From: Streptomyces sp. ISL-66
Lineage (GTDB): Bacteria > Actinomycetota > Actinomycetes > Streptomycetales > Streptomycetaceae
DNA: 33,439 nt
NCBI RefSeq assembly: GCF_018614135.1
Contig: NZ_JAGGOW010000021.1
Location: 1-33,439 of the forward strand
Direction of reading: 5' to 3'
The position numbers were made by a program, and so were the translations under genes. Within the stretch, counting starts at the first letter, position 1. Each line of letters starts with the position of its first letter. Below, in pieces: positions 1 through 8,230 of the stretch. Below the pieces are notes generated by a model, which was not told where the DNA came from, ran no database searches, and saw only the letters and a program-made list of their open reading frames with translations.

Positions 1-53
1 CCCCGGCGGCGCGGCCGGCCGAGTCGGCGAAGTCCCCGGAGCACGCCGCGTGA
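1..53 (+). CDS. 3' end of an upstream gene (partial, product unknown)
   Basis: An open frame runs in from the left edge and stops at the TGA at 51-53. The visible tail is about 16 residues, rich in Ala, Pro and Glu, and nearly every codon ends in G or C, as in real genes here. The stop overlaps the GTG start of the next gene (GTGA, 50-53), which is the usual sign of translational coupling in an operon. Too little is visible to name the product. Confidence 0.45.
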   Translation, partial: PAARPAESAKSPEHAA

Positions 54-817
54 GCGCCGGAACGGAGTCGGAGCCCACCGCGCACGCCCCGTCCCGTACG
101 CCGTCCCGGTCGCGCCCCGCCGCATCGCGGAGCGCCGGCCGGGCCGCCCGGGTGCTGCTCGCCGCCTTCGTCCTCGCCACCGCCTTCGACCTCGGCTCGC
201 TGCTGGCCGGCTGGCACCTCGGCCACGTGATCGCCAAGCCGCTGCTGATGCCGCTGCTGCTCGCCCACGTGATCGCGCGGGGCGACGCGCCCCGACTGCT
301 GCTCGCCGCCCTGCTATTCGGCTGGGGCGGGGACCTGGCCCTGCTCTTCGACGCCGATCCCGCCTTCCTGATCGGCATGGGCTCCTTCGCCGCCGGGCAC
401 GTCTGTTACCTCGTGCTCTTCGGCCGCCGCCGCACGCGTCCCGCGCTGGGTGCCGCGTACGCCGTCGCGCTCCTGTCCACCGTCACGCTGCTCTGGGGCG
501 ACCTGCCCGCCGAGCTGCGGATCCCCGTCGCCGGCTACAGCCTGCTGCTCACGGCCATGGCCTACCGCTCCAGCGCCCTCGGATGGCGGACGGGCCTCGG
601 CGGGGCGCTGTTCCTGCTCTCCGACACGCTCATCGCCACCGGGGTCGCCGAGTGGCCGCAGCCGCCGCGCCCCGACTTCTGGATCATGGCCACGTACCTG
701 GCGGCCCAGTACCTGCTGGCCCGGTACCCGTCGGCCCGGCACCCGCAGGCCGCGGAAGCGGTCGCTCCGGTACAGGCGTACGGTAAGGAGGCCGTACAAG
801 GCTCAACCACCCCCTAG
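50..817 (+). CDS. Lysoplasmalogenase (YhhN/TMEM86 family)
   Basis: This is a polytopic membrane protein of 255 residues. After a Pro/Ser/Arg-rich cytoplasmic head of about 33 residues it has some seven or eight hydrophobic segments. The GWGGDLALLF stretch and the later LLSDTLIA stretch match the acidic motifs of the YhhN/TMEM86 family, whose characterised members hydrolyse the vinyl-ether bond of lysoplasmalogens. The GTG start overlaps the stop of the preceding frame, suggesting coupling; a start further inside, just before the first membrane segment near residue 33, cannot be excluded. The dehydrogenase gene follows after 18 bp, so the two are probably co-transcribed. The family is clear, but the substrate in this organism is inferred. 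Confidence 0.8.
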   Translation: MSAGTESEPTAHAPSRTPSRSRPAASRSAGRAARVLLAAFVLATAFDLGSLLAGWHLGHVIAKPLLMPLLLAHVIARGDAPRLLLAALLFGWGGDLALLFDADPAFLIGMGSFAAGHVCYLVLFGRRRTRPALGAAYAVALLSTVTLLWGDLPAELRIPVAGYSLLLTAMAYRSSALGWRTGLGGALFLLSDTLIATGVAEWPQPPRPDFWIMATYLAAQYLLARYPSARHPQAAEAVAPVQAYGKEAVQGSTTP

Positions 818-835
818 CCGGAGGACTGAACCACC

Positions 836-1879
836 ATGCGCGCCACCGTCATCCACGCCCCGCACGACATCCGCGTGGAGGAGGTGCCCGACGCTGCGAT
901 CCAGCGCCCCGAGGACGCCGTCGTCCGCGTGCTGCGCGCCTGCATCTGCGGCAGCGACCTGTGGGCCTACCGCGGCGAGGCGGCCCGCCGGCCCGGCCAG
1001 CGGATCGGCCACGAGTTCCTCGGAGTCGTCGAGGAGACCGGCTCCGCCGTCTCCGGCCTGCGCGCCGGCGACCTCGTCGTCGCTCCCTTCATGTGGTCCG
1101 ACGGCACCTGCGACTACTGCTCCGAGGGCCTGTACACCTCCTGCGAGCACGGCGGATTCTGGGGCTCGGTCGGCCACGACGGCGGCCAGGGCGAGGCCGT
1201 CAGGGTGCCGTACGCCGACGGCACCCTGGTGAAGCTGCCCGCCGAGGCGGTCTCCGACGACCACCTGCTCACCGCGCTGCTGGCGCTGTCCGACGTCATG
1301 GGCACCGGCCACCACGCCGCGCTCGGCGCGGGCGTCCGCGAGGGCTCCACGGTCGCCGTCGTCGGCGACGGCGCGGTCGGCCTGTGCGGCGTCCTCGCCG
1401 CCAAGCGCCTCGGCGCCGACCGGATCATCGCCCTGGGCCGCCACTCCTCCCGTACCGACATCGCGAAGCTCTTCGGCGCCACCGACGTGGTCGCCGAGCG
1501 CGGCGAGGCCGCCGAGGCGGCCGTGCGCGAGCTCACCGGCGGCCAGGGCGCCCACAGCGTCATCGAGGCGGTCGGCACCGAGATGTCCATGCGGACCGCG
1601 GTGAACATCGTCCGCGACGGCGGGGCCATCGGCTACGTCGGCGTCCCGCACGGCAGCGGCACCGGCCTCGACCTCGGTGTCATGTTCGACCGCAACATCA
1701 CCCTGCGCGGCGGCGTCGCCCCGGTCCGGGCGTACATCCCGGAGCTGCTGGCGGACGTGCTCAGCGGCGCGATCGACCCGTCGCCCGTCTTCGACCGGGC
1801 CGTCAGCCTCGACGAGGTCCCGGACGGCTACCGCGCGATGGACGACCGCAGCGCGCTCAAGGTGATGATCACCCCCTGA
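836..1879 (+). CDS. Zinc-dependent alcohol dehydrogenase (MDR family)
   Basis: A 347-residue medium-chain dehydrogenase. The catalytic-zinc residues are C38 (in CICGSD) and H59-E60 (GHE). The structural-zinc lobe carries C92, C95 and C103, but the first of the usual four cysteines is replaced by D89. The Rossmann nucleotide-binding motif is GDGAVG at 177-182. The family oxidises alcohols or polyols with NAD(P)+; the substrate is not predictable. A GGAGGA ribosome site at about 821-826 supports the ATG at 836. It follows the lysoplasmalogenase gene by 18 bp and ends just before a perfect 16-bp hairpin. Confidence 0.88.
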   Translation: MRATVIHAPHDIRVEEVPDAAIQRPEDAVVRVLRACICGSDLWAYRGEAARRPGQRIGHEFLGVVEETGSAVSGLRAGDLVVAPFMWSDGTCDYCSEGLYTSCEHGGFWGSVGHDGGQGEAVRVPYADGTLVKLPAEAVSDDHLLTALLALSDVMGTGHHAALGAGVREGSTVAVVGDGAVGLCGVLAAKRLGADRIIALGRHSSRTDIAKLFGATDVVAERGEAAEAAVRELTGGQGAHSVIEAVGTEMSMRTAVNIVRDGGAIGYVGVPHGSGTGLDLGVMFDRNITLRGGVAPVRAYIPELLADVLSGAIDPSPVFDRAVSLDEVPDGYRAMDDRSALKVMITP

Positions 1880-1890
1880 TCCGGAGCGCG

Positions 1891-1926
1891 GAAGGGCCGG
1901 GCGGGGTGAACCCCGCCCGGCCCTTC
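1891..1926. terminator. Bidirectional hairpin terminator
   Basis: A perfect 16-bp GC-rich stem (1891-1906 with 1911-1926) around a TGAA loop lies between the convergent dehydrogenase and S8 protease genes. There is no long U-tract in either direction, which is common for Streptomyces terminators. Confidence 0.85.
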
Positions 1927-1949
1927 CGTTTACCGGTGCCGTGCGACGA

Positions 1950-3494
1950 CTACTTGACGGCCTTCAGCGCGTCGACCACGCCGTAGCCGTAGTAGCCGGT
2001 CTGGCCCCACTTGCTGTTGCAGGTGGTGGCGTCGATCAGCGCGCCCGTGGCGTCGTAGACCTTCTCGGGGCAGGCCACCTTCGTGGCCTGGCCCTTGAGC
2101 ATCGCCTGGAGCTGCGAGGGGGTCGCCCACGGGTGGCGGCTCTTGAGCAGGGCCGCGACACCGGCGACGTGCGGGCCGGCCATCGAGGTGCCCTGCTTGT
2201 AGCCGTAGCCGCCGCCCGGGACGGTGGACAGCACCCGGCCGTTGGCGTCCGGGGTGGCGGGGACCTGCCACTTGTCGCCGCCGGGGGCCGCGACGTCGAC
2301 GACGCCCAGGCCGAAGCTGGAGTAGTACGACTTGAAGCCCCGGTCACCGGTCGCGCTCACCGTGACCACGCCCGGCAGCTGGGTGGGCACGTCCAGGCAG
2401 ACGTGCGGGTCGATCGTGCGGGGGACCGGGGTCGCGTCGTCCGGGCTGCTGGTGTCGACGATGGAGTGGGACGCCAGGTCGTGGTTGGAGTTTCCGGCCG
2501 AGGCCACGCTGAGCACGCCCTTGCGCTCGGCGTACTTGGTCGCCCGGGTGAGGGCCTCCACCAGCGCCTTCTGGTCGTCGTCCGACTTGCAGTTGTAGAG
2601 CCAGGGGTCGACGTAATAGCTGTTGTTGGTCACCTCGATCCCCTTCTCGGCGGCGAACATGAAGCCGCAGACGACCGCCTCGGTGAAGAAGAGGCTGGTC
2701 GCGGGCTCGCTCACCTTGATCGCGGCGACCTTGACGCCGGGCGCCACGCCGCTGATGCCGATCCCGTTGCGCGCGGCCGCGATGGTGCCCGCCACGTGCG
2801 TGCCGTGGTCGCTGCCGTTCACGTACGGACGCCAGGCGCCGTCGGTGGTGTCGGCGACGCCGCCGACGCAGTTCGCGGACTGGTCCTTGGAGAAGTTCGC
2901 GGCGAGATCCGGGTGGGTGTCGTCGATACCCGTGTCGATGACGCCCACCGTGACGTTCGGGCTGCCATCGTTGATCTTGTGAGCCTGGTCGGCGTTGATC
3001 GCGCGAAGGTCCCACTGGTTGGACTCCAGGGGTTCCTGCCCCGGCTCGGCCTGCGCCGCCGCCTTGGCGGCGTCCGCGTCGCTCAGCCTCTGCGTCGTGC
3101 CCTCCTCGGTGGTCTGCACCACCGACAGGGGGGCCGTACGGGTGGCGCCGACCGACACGAACAGGCTGCGCTGTCCCCGGAGCTGCTTGGCGAACTCCGG
3201 GTTCTGGGAGTGTGCGACCACCACCCCGATCTGCTCATATGCGATGACCACCGTGCCACCGGCCCGTTCGATGGCCTTCGCCGCCTGCTTCACGGTGCCG
3301 TACGCGGTCAGGTTCGCCACGTACGACAGCTTGGGGCCGGAGGTGTCGGGCTTGGCGGCCGCCGATTCCGCCGTGTTGCCCAGCGGGGCGGCGTTCGCCG
3401 CCACGGCGGGCAGGAAGGCGAGCGAGGCGGTGAGCGCCAGTCCTACCGGAACGGCGAGGGCGCGCCGACGGTTACCGGTTCCCAGACGAGCCAT
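1950..3494 (-). CDS. Secreted S8 family serine peptidase (subtilisin-like)
   Basis: A 514-residue secreted protease. The N-terminus is a signal peptide: basic residues RR at 9-11, a hydrophobic core at about 14-34 and an A-N-A-A cleavage region near 33-36. A propeptide-like region (about 55-150) follows, then the subtilase domain. The catalytic triad is D187 (IDTGID), H230 (DHGTHVAG) and S437 (GTSMAGPHVAG), with the oxyanion asparagine at N335 (SAGN). Five or so cysteines in the mature part could form disulphides. The ATG at 3494 is the natural start before the signal peptide. It is monocistronic and divergent from the DUF485-symporter genes. Subtilases of this kind process extracellular proteins in Streptomyces; the target is unknown. 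Confidence 0.93.
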   Translation of the reverse strand: MARLGTGNRRRALAVPVGLALTASLAFLPAVAANAAPLGNTAESAAAKPDTSGPKLSYVANLTAYGTVKQAAKAIERAGGTVVIAYEQIGVVVAHSQNPEFAKQLRGQRSLFVSVGATRTAPLSVVQTTEEGTTQRLSDADAAKAAAQAEPGQEPLESNQWDLRAINADQAHKINDGSPNVTVGVIDTGIDDTHPDLAANFSKDQSANCVGGVADTTDGAWRPYVNGSDHGTHVAGTIAAARNGIGISGVAPGVKVAAIKVSEPATSLFFTEAVVCGFMFAAEKGIEVTNNSYYVDPWLYNCKSDDDQKALVEALTRATKYAERKGVLSVASAGNSNHDLASHSIVDTSSPDDATPVPRTIDPHVCLDVPTQLPGVVTVSATGDRGFKSYYSSFGLGVVDVAAPGGDKWQVPATPDANGRVLSTVPGGGYGYKQGTSMAGPHVAGVAALLKSRHPWATPSQLQAMLKGQATKVACPEKVYDATGALIDATTCNSKWGQTGYYGYGVVDALKAVK

Positions 3495-3522
3495 GGGTTC
3501 TCCACATCGTCGTGAAAAGCCG

Positions 3523-3540
3523 CGGGCGCGGTCGCGCCCG
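3523..3540 (-). other. Hairpin in the 5' leader of the S8 protease gene
   Basis: A perfect 8-bp inverted repeat (CGGGCGCG, 2-nt centre, CGCGCCCG) lies 29-46 bp upstream of the protease start codon. If it is inside the transcript it would form a tight hairpin before the ribosome-binding region. The role is unknown. Confidence 0.4.
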
Positions 3541-3745
3541 ACGGGTTCATGACACGCGAACCTAGTGCCGCCGTTCGACTTTGCGCCATCAGTTCGAGAA
3601 ATCAGTTTTCAAAGGAACCCCGGGTGTTGAACCGTCCCGACGCGCCGGCCGTGCCGTTGGCAGGGGGACCAGCACCACGTCCCCCCACACGGAGGTTGTT
3701 TTGTCCGTCGTCCCCACCGCACCCGCGTCACAAGGAGAGTCCCCC

Positions 3746-4111
3746 GTGTCCACCGAACCAGCGCCGCCCGCGGGCAGCACGGGAACGCCGCCGGCGAGCC
3801 CCTCGGCCGAAGCGTTCGTACGCGTCCAGCAGAGCGACGAATTCGCCGAACTGCGCCGCGCCCAGCGCTCCTTCGCCTTCCCGCTCACCGTGGCGTTCAT
3901 CGCCTGGTACCTGCTCTACGTCCTGCTCTCCAGCTACGCGGGCGACTTCATGGGGACCAAGCTCTTCGGCAACATCAACGTCGCCCTCGTCCTCGGCCTC
4001 GCCCAGTTCGCGACGACCTTCCTCATCGCCTGGCTGTACTCGCGCCACGCCGCGGCCAAGCTCGACCCCAAGGCCACGGCCATCAAGGCGCGGATGGAGG
4101 CGGGAGCGTGA
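3746..4111 (+). CDS. DUF485 domain membrane protein (symporter partner)
   Basis: A small membrane protein of 121 residues if started at the GTG at 3746, which has an AAGGAG ribosome site at 3732-3737. The open frame extends upstream to 3581, but that part lacks a good site and looks non-coding. The first 30 residues are Pro/Ser/Thr-rich. The DUF485 core follows (SDEFAELRRAQRSFAFPL, then two membrane helices, the second after a short GTKLFGNIN loop). DUF485 proteins (YjcH type) sit beside ActP-type acetate/monocarboxylate symporters, as here, where the stop overlaps the symporter start by 4 nt (4108-4111). The role as a transporter subunit is inferred from this pairing. Confidence 0.88.
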   Translation: MSTEPAPPAGSTGTPPASPSAEAFVRVQQSDEFAELRRAQRSFAFPLTVAFIAWYLLYVLLSSYAGDFMGTKLFGNINVALVLGLAQFATTFLIAWLYSRHAAAKLDPKATAIKARMEAGA

Positions 4112-5763
4112 GCACCCCCCTGCTGCTGGCCGCGGGCACGGCGACGACGGCGGGCACCACCGTCGCCGCCGGCGCCACCGAGCACCGCCCGCTGATCATC
4201 ACCCTGTTCGGACTGTTCGTGGTCGCCACCCTCGGCATCACGATCTGGGCCGGCCGCCAGACCAAGGACGCCGCCGACTTCTACGCCGGCGGCCGCCAGT
4301 TCACCGGCTTCCAGAACGGCCTGGCCATCTCCGGCGACTACATGTCCGCCGCCTCCTTCCTCGGCATCGCCGGAGCCATCGCGCTCTTCGGCTACGACGG
4401 CTTCCTCTACTCCATCGGCTTCCTCGTCGCCTGGCTGGTCGCGCTGCTCCTCGTCGCCGAGCCGCTGCGCAACTCCGGCCGCTACACGATGGGCGACGTG
4501 CTCGCGTACCGGATGCGCCAGCGCCCCGTACGCACCGCCGCCGGCACTTCCACCATCGTGGTCTCGATCTTCTACCTGCTCGCCCAGATGGCCGGCGCCG
4601 GCGTGCTCGTCTCGCTGCTCCTCGGCATCACCAGCGACCTCGGCAAGGTCGTGATCGTCTCGCTGGTCGGCGTGCTGATGATCCTCTACGTCACCATCGG
4701 CGGCATGAAGGGCACCACCTGGGTCCAGATGATCAAGGCGGTGCTGCTCATCGCGGGCACCCTGCTGATCACCTTCCTGGTGCTGCTCAAGTTCAACTTC
4801 AACATCTCGGACCTGCTCGGCCAGGCCGCCGACAACAGCGGTCAGGGCGTGAAGTTCCTGGAGCCCGGCCTCAAGTACGGCAAGGACTCGATCACCAAGC
4901 TGGACTTCATCTCGCTCGGCCTCGCCCTGGTCCTCGGCACCGCCGGCCTGCCGCACATCCTGATCCGCTTCTACACCGTTCCCACGGCCAAGGCCGCCCG
5001 CAAGTCCGTCAACTGGGCCATCGGCATCATCGGCGCCTTCTACCTGATGACGATCGTCCTCGGCTTCGGCGCCGCGGCCCTGCTCAAGCGCGTCGACATC
5101 ATCGCCTCCAACAAGGCCGGCACCACAGCGGCCCCGCTGCTCGCCCAGGAGATCGGCGGCGGCGCGGACTCCACCGGCGGCGCGATCCTGCTCGCCGTGA
5201 TCTCCGCGGTGGCCTTCGCCACCATCCTCGCGGTCGTCGCGGGCCTGACGCTGGCCTCGTCCTCCTCCTTCGCCCACGACATCTACGTCAACGTGATCCG
5301 CAAGGGCAAGGCCACCGAGAAGGAAGAGGTGCGGGCGGCCCGCTGGTCCACCGTGGTCATCGGAGCCGTCGCCATCGGCCTCGGCGCCCTGGCCCGCGAC
5401 CTCAACGTGGCCGGCCTCGTCGCCCTCGCCTTCGCGGTCGCGGCCTCCGCCAACCTGCCGACGATCCTCTACAGCCTCTTCTGGAAGCGCTTCACGACCC
5501 AGGGAGCGCTGTGGTCCATCTACGGCGGCCTGGTCTCCTCGGTCGTCCTGGTGCTCTTCTCCCCGGTCGTCTCCGGGAAGCCCACCTCCATGTTCAAGGG
5601 CGCCGACTTCTACTGGTTCCCCCTGGAGAACCCCGGCATCATCTCCATCCCGCTCGGCTTCCTGCTGGGCTGGCTGGGAACCGTCCTCTCCAAGGAGAAG
5701 GCCGACCCCCAGAAGTTCGCGGAGCTCGAGGTCCGCTCACTGACGGGCACCGGCGCGCACTGA
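4108..5763 (+). CDS. Sodium:solute symporter, ActP/MctC-like (cation-acetate type)
   Basis: A 551-residue SSS-family transporter with about 13 hydrophobic segments. The family signature around GGRQFTGFQNGLAISGDYMS (residues near 60-80) and the length fit the ActP/MctC branch, which carries acetate, propionate or pyruvate with a cation. The GTG start overlaps the stop of the DUF485 gene (GTGA), so translation is coupled and the pair matches the yjcH-actP arrangement. It ends just before a perfect 15-bp hairpin. The monocarboxylate substrate is a family-level inference. Confidence 0.9.
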   Translation: MSTPLLLAAGTATTAGTTVAAGATEHRPLIITLFGLFVVATLGITIWAGRQTKDAADFYAGGRQFTGFQNGLAISGDYMSAASFLGIAGAIALFGYDGFLYSIGFLVAWLVALLLVAEPLRNSGRYTMGDVLAYRMRQRPVRTAAGTSTIVVSIFYLLAQMAGAGVLVSLLLGITSDLGKVVIVSLVGVLMILYVTIGGMKGTTWVQMIKAVLLIAGTLLITFLVLLKFNFNISDLLGQAADNSGQGVKFLEPGLKYGKDSITKLDFISLGLALVLGTAGLPHILIRFYTVPTAKAARKSVNWAIGIIGAFYLMTIVLGFGAAALLKRVDIIASNKAGTTAAPLLAQEIGGGADSTGGAILLAVISAVAFATILAVVAGLTLASSSSFAHDIYVNVIRKGKATEKEEVRAARWSTVVIGAVAIGLGALARDLNVAGLVALAFAVAASANLPTILYSLFWKRFTTQGALWSIYGGLVSSVVLVLFSPVVSGKPTSMFKGADFYWFPLENPGIISIPLGFLLGWLGTVLSKEKADPQKFAELEVRSLTGTGAH

Positions 5764-5799
5764 CACCCAGCGCCGGGGCGAGACAGCACGAACACCGAG

Positions 5800-5835
5800 C
5801 GTGGCCGTGTCGTACTTCCCTACGACACGGCCACG
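5800..5835 (+). terminator. Hairpin terminator after the symporter gene
   Basis: A perfect 15-bp stem (5800-5814 with 5821-5835) around a 6-nt loop lies 36 bp after the symporter stop. No U-tract follows. Confidence 0.8.
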
Positions 5836-5855
5836 TCCCGTCTCGTTCGTTCCGG

Positions 5856-5936
5856 CACCTCTACAAGTCACAGGCGTCGCGTAGGCTCGGTGGTAGCGCT
5901 CGCCCTGTAGTCCACGGCGACGCAACACCTCTACAA
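5856..5936 (+). promoter_or_regulatory. moaA upstream region with direct repeats and a possible stem
   Basis: An exact 11-bp direct repeat, CACCTCTACAA, occurs at 5856-5866 and 5926-5936. Between the copies lie complementary 7-mers (GCGTCGC at 5874-5880, GCGACGC at 5917-5923) and a -10-like TAGGCT at 5882-5887. This may be the moaA promoter and a structured leader. It does not resemble the Moco riboswitch sequence as I remember it. Confidence 0.35.
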
Positions 5937-5960
5937 ACCGGACAGGGGAGGGGGCTCACA

Positions 5961-6950
5961 GTGCTTCTCGACACTTACGGCCGCGTGGCCACTGACCTGC
6001 GTGTCTCGCTCACCGACCGGTGCAACCTGCGCTGTACGTACTGCATGCCCGAGGAGGGCCTGCAGTGGCTCGGCAAGTCCGATCTGCTCAGCGACGACGA
6101 GATCGTCCGGCTGATCCGCATCGCCGTCACCCAGCTCGGCATCGAAGAGGTCCGCTTCACCGGCGGCGAGCCGCTCCTGCGCCCCGGCCTCGTCGGGATC
6201 GTCGAGCAGTGCGCGGCCCTGGAGCCCCGCCCCCAGATGTCGCTGACCACCAACGGCATCGGCCTCAAGCGCACCGCGCAGGCCCTCAAGGCCGCAGGCC
6301 TGGACCGGGTGAACGTGTCCCTGGACACCCTGCGCCCCGAGGTCTTCAAGACCCTCACCCGGCGCGACCGCCACAAGGACGTCATCGAGGGCATGGCCGC
6401 CGCCCGCGAGGCCGGCCTCACCCCCGTCAAGGTCAACGCCGTGCTCATGCCGGGGCTGAACGACGACGAGGCCCCCGACCTGCTCGCCTGGGCCGTGGAG
6501 AACGAGTACGAGCTCCGCTTCATCGAGCAGATGCCGCTCGACGCCCAGCACGGCTGGAAGCGCGAGGGCATGATCACCGCCGGGGACATCCTGCAGTCCC
6601 TGCGCACCCGCTTCACGCTCACCGAGCAAGGCTCCGAGGAGCGCGGCTCCGCCCCGGCCGAGCGCTGGGTCGTCGACGGCGGCCCGGCCACCGTCGGCGT
6701 CATTGCCTCGGTCACCCGCCCCTTCTGCGGAGCCTGCGACCGTACCCGCCTGACCGCCGACGGCCAGGTCCGTACGTGCCTCTTCGCCACCGAGGAGTCG
6801 GACCTGCGCGCGGCCCTGCGCTCGGGCGCCGCGGACGAGGAGATCGCCCGGCTGTGGAAGCTGGCGATGTGGGGCAAGAAGGCCGGGTCCGGTCTCGACG
6901 ACCCGTCCTTCCTGCAGCCCGACCGCCCGATGTCGGCGATCGGCGGCTGA
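5961..6950 (+). CDS. moaA: GTP 3',8-cyclase MoaA (molybdenum cofactor synthesis)
   Basis: A 329-residue radical-SAM enzyme that converts GTP to (8S)-3',8-cyclo-7,8-dihydroguanosine 5'-triphosphate, the first step of molybdenum cofactor synthesis. The N-terminal cluster is C21, C25 and C28 (CNLRCTYC). The C-terminal GTP-side cluster is C256, C259 and C273 (FCGAC and TCLFA). The protein ends in the conserved Gly-Gly (328-329). The GTG at 5961 is supported by the AGGGGAGGGGG tract just upstream and by alignment of the LTDRCNLRC motif at the expected distance. The open frame runs much further upstream but overlaps the symporter in another phase, so that part is a shadow. The gene stands alone, without other moa genes nearby. 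Confidence 0.95.
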   Translation: MLLDTYGRVATDLRVSLTDRCNLRCTYCMPEEGLQWLGKSDLLSDDEIVRLIRIAVTQLGIEEVRFTGGEPLLRPGLVGIVEQCAALEPRPQMSLTTNGIGLKRTAQALKAAGLDRVNVSLDTLRPEVFKTLTRRDRHKDVIEGMAAAREAGLTPVKVNAVLMPGLNDDEAPDLLAWAVENEYELRFIEQMPLDAQHGWKREGMITAGDILQSLRTRFTLTEQGSEERGSAPAERWVVDGGPATVGVIASVTRPFCGACDRTRLTADGQVRTCLFATEESDLRAALRSGAADEEIARLWKLAMWGKKAGSGLDDPSFLQPDRPMSAIGG

Positions 6951-6989
6951 CCCTCCGTCAGCACGGCCCGAGGGCTCGGACCGGCCGGT

Positions 6990-7023
6990 GCCGTGACCGG
7001 AAGGGTTCCTTCCCGGTCACGGC
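6990..7023. terminator. Bidirectional hairpin between moaA and the small minus-strand gene
   Basis: An 11-bp stem continues by 4 bp past a single bulged C (6990-7004 with 7008-7023) around a GTT loop, between two convergent stop codons. It ends one base before the stop codon of the minus-strand gene. Confidence 0.75.
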
Positions 7024-7024
7024 G

Positions 7025-7273
7025 CTAGATCCGTTCCGAGCCCTCGGGCTGTACCCACTCCTCCAGCCTCACCACGTCCTTGAGGAAACCGCGGACCCCC
7101 AGGAACTGGGACAGGTGCTCGCGGTGCTCTTCGCACGCCAGCCACGTCTTGCGGCGCTCGGGGGTGTGCAGCTTCGGGTTGTTCCACGCCAGGACCCAGG
7201 AGGCCGCGTCGCGGCAGCCCTTCGCCGAACAGGTCGGCGTGTCGTTCGGGGGGGATTCGTCAAGGGGAGTCAC
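7025..7273 (-). CDS. Small conserved protein with Cys/His zinc-finger-like pattern
   Basis: An 82-residue soluble protein of unknown function. It has two cysteines near the start (CSAKGC, 15-20) and a CEEHREH group near 47-53, together a plausible C4-C-H-H metal site. The centre is Trp-rich (SWVLAWNN, KTWLAC). I recognise it only as a type of short protein commonly found beside moaA in actinomycetes, with no known role. It starts with GTG at 7273 and has a weak ribosome site. Codon use is typical. Its stop abuts the shared terminator with moaA. Confidence 0.72.
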   Translation of the reverse strand: MTPLDESPPNDTPTCSAKGCRDAASWVLAWNNPKLHTPERRKTWLACEEHREHLSQFLGVRGFLKDVVRLEEWVQPEGSERI

Positions 7274-7296
7274 GGCTCAACCCTAAGACGGGAAGG

Positions 7297-7334
7297 CGAC
7301 GCCGAGCAGCCACGGGGGGAGCTGCCCGGCGTCG
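7297..7334 (-). terminator. Hairpin terminator downstream of the DUF3099 gene
   Basis: A 14-bp stem with one A/C mismatch (7297-7310 with 7321-7334) and a 10-nt loop lies 76 bp beyond the DUF3099 stop on the minus strand. Confidence 0.6.
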
Positions 7335-7409
7335 GTCCGTCGCTCCGACGGGGGATGCGGAGCGCGTAGGCAGTATGTCACGCAGGACCCGGTGCGGTGC
7401 ACTGGAACC

Positions 7410-7742
7410 TCATGATTGATCTGAGCTTTTCTTGAGCTTTCCGTCGCCCAGTGCGGGGTGCACAGGAGCCGGGATGAAGTGCGAAGGCAGGGACGGCGTC
7501 GACTCGCGGCCCGCGTTGGCGATGACCACCGCCACGTACGGCAGCAGGGCCCCCGCGACGAGCGTCACGATGGCCACGGGCCGCTGCACGTTCCACAGGA
7601 CGACCGTCGCGACGACCGACAGGGTCCTGATCACCATCGAGATCACGTACCGGCGCTGTCGGCCCCGTACGTCCTCGGCGAGGCCCATCCGCGCCCCCGT
7701 GATCCGGAAGACCTCGGCCCCGTTCCGCTTCTTCCGCTCCAC
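7410..7742 (-). CDS. DUF3099 family membrane protein
   Basis: A 110-residue protein from the GTG at 7742. The open frame extends to 7898, but that stretch reads as Arg/Gly/Ser-rich non-coding sequence, so I place the start before VERKKRNGAEVF. Two membrane helices lie at about 29-44 and 48-66 (MVIRTLSVVATVVLW and AIVTLVAGALLPYVAVVIAN). The preceding ITGARMGLAEDVRGRQRRY fits the DUF3099 domain, a small actinobacterial family of unknown function. The C-terminal 40 residues are hydrophilic and likely cytoplasmic. It is divergent from the GlsB/YeaQ-like gene at 7922. Confidence 0.75.
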   Translation of the reverse strand: MERKKRNGAEVFRITGARMGLAEDVRGRQRRYVISMVIRTLSVVATVVLWNVQRPVAIVTLVAGALLPYVAVVIANAGRESTPSLPSHFIPAPVHPALGDGKLKKSSDQS

Positions 7743-7921
7743 AACCCACCACCCGATCGACCGCCGGACACGCCCCGGCCCGGACGCTTCCACCGTACGC
7801 CGCCCCCGCGGACCCCGGGCGCAGGGGGTGTCCCCCGAACGGAGCTGCCCGAAATGCGCCGTGGGCCGGACGGATCGAGACTGGGCCCACATGCGCACGA
7901 CGCGCCAGGAGGAGGCTCGAC

Positions 7922-8200
7922 ATGCATTGGTTGTGGGCGATCATCGTCGGTTTCGTGCTGGGCCTGATAGCCCGGGCGATCCTGCCGGGCAAGCAGCATC
8001 AGCCCCTGTGGCTGACCGCCGTCTTCGGCATCATCGGCGCCGTGCTCGGCAACGCCGTGGCCACCTGGATCGGCGTCGACGAGACGCGCGGCATCGACTG
8101 GATCCGGCACCTGCTGCAGCTTGCCGGAGCGGTCGTGATCGTCGGTCTCGGTGACCTGCTCTACGGCATGGTCCGGGGCAACAAGCGGCAGATGACCTAG
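7922..8200 (+). CDS. GlsB/YeaQ/YmgE family stress-response membrane protein
   Basis: A 92-residue protein with three membrane segments and the typical family opening W-x-I-I-V-G-F-V-L-G-L-I-A-R-A-I-L-P-G-K. Members are small inner-membrane proteins linked to general stress in several bacteria; the molecular activity is unknown. A GGAGGAGG ribosome site sits directly before the ATG at 7922. It ends before a 16-bp hairpin. Confidence 0.88.
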   Translation: MHWLWAIIVGFVLGLIARAILPGKQHQPLWLTAVFGIIGAVLGNAVATWIGVDETRGIDWIRHLLQLAGAVVIVGLGDLLYGMVRGNKRQMT

Positions 8201-8230
8201 GTCGGGTCCGCCGCGCGGCGGGCGACGAGG

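Noticed and set aside
3549..5960. Long plus-strand open frame in phase with moaA
   Set aside because: It overlaps the DUF485 and symporter genes in another phase and reads as Arg/Pro/His-rich sequence. Only the part from 5961 is a protein.
5836..5960. Moco riboswitch before moaA
   Set aside because: The known consensus is not recognisable; only an unassigned possible stem is seen.
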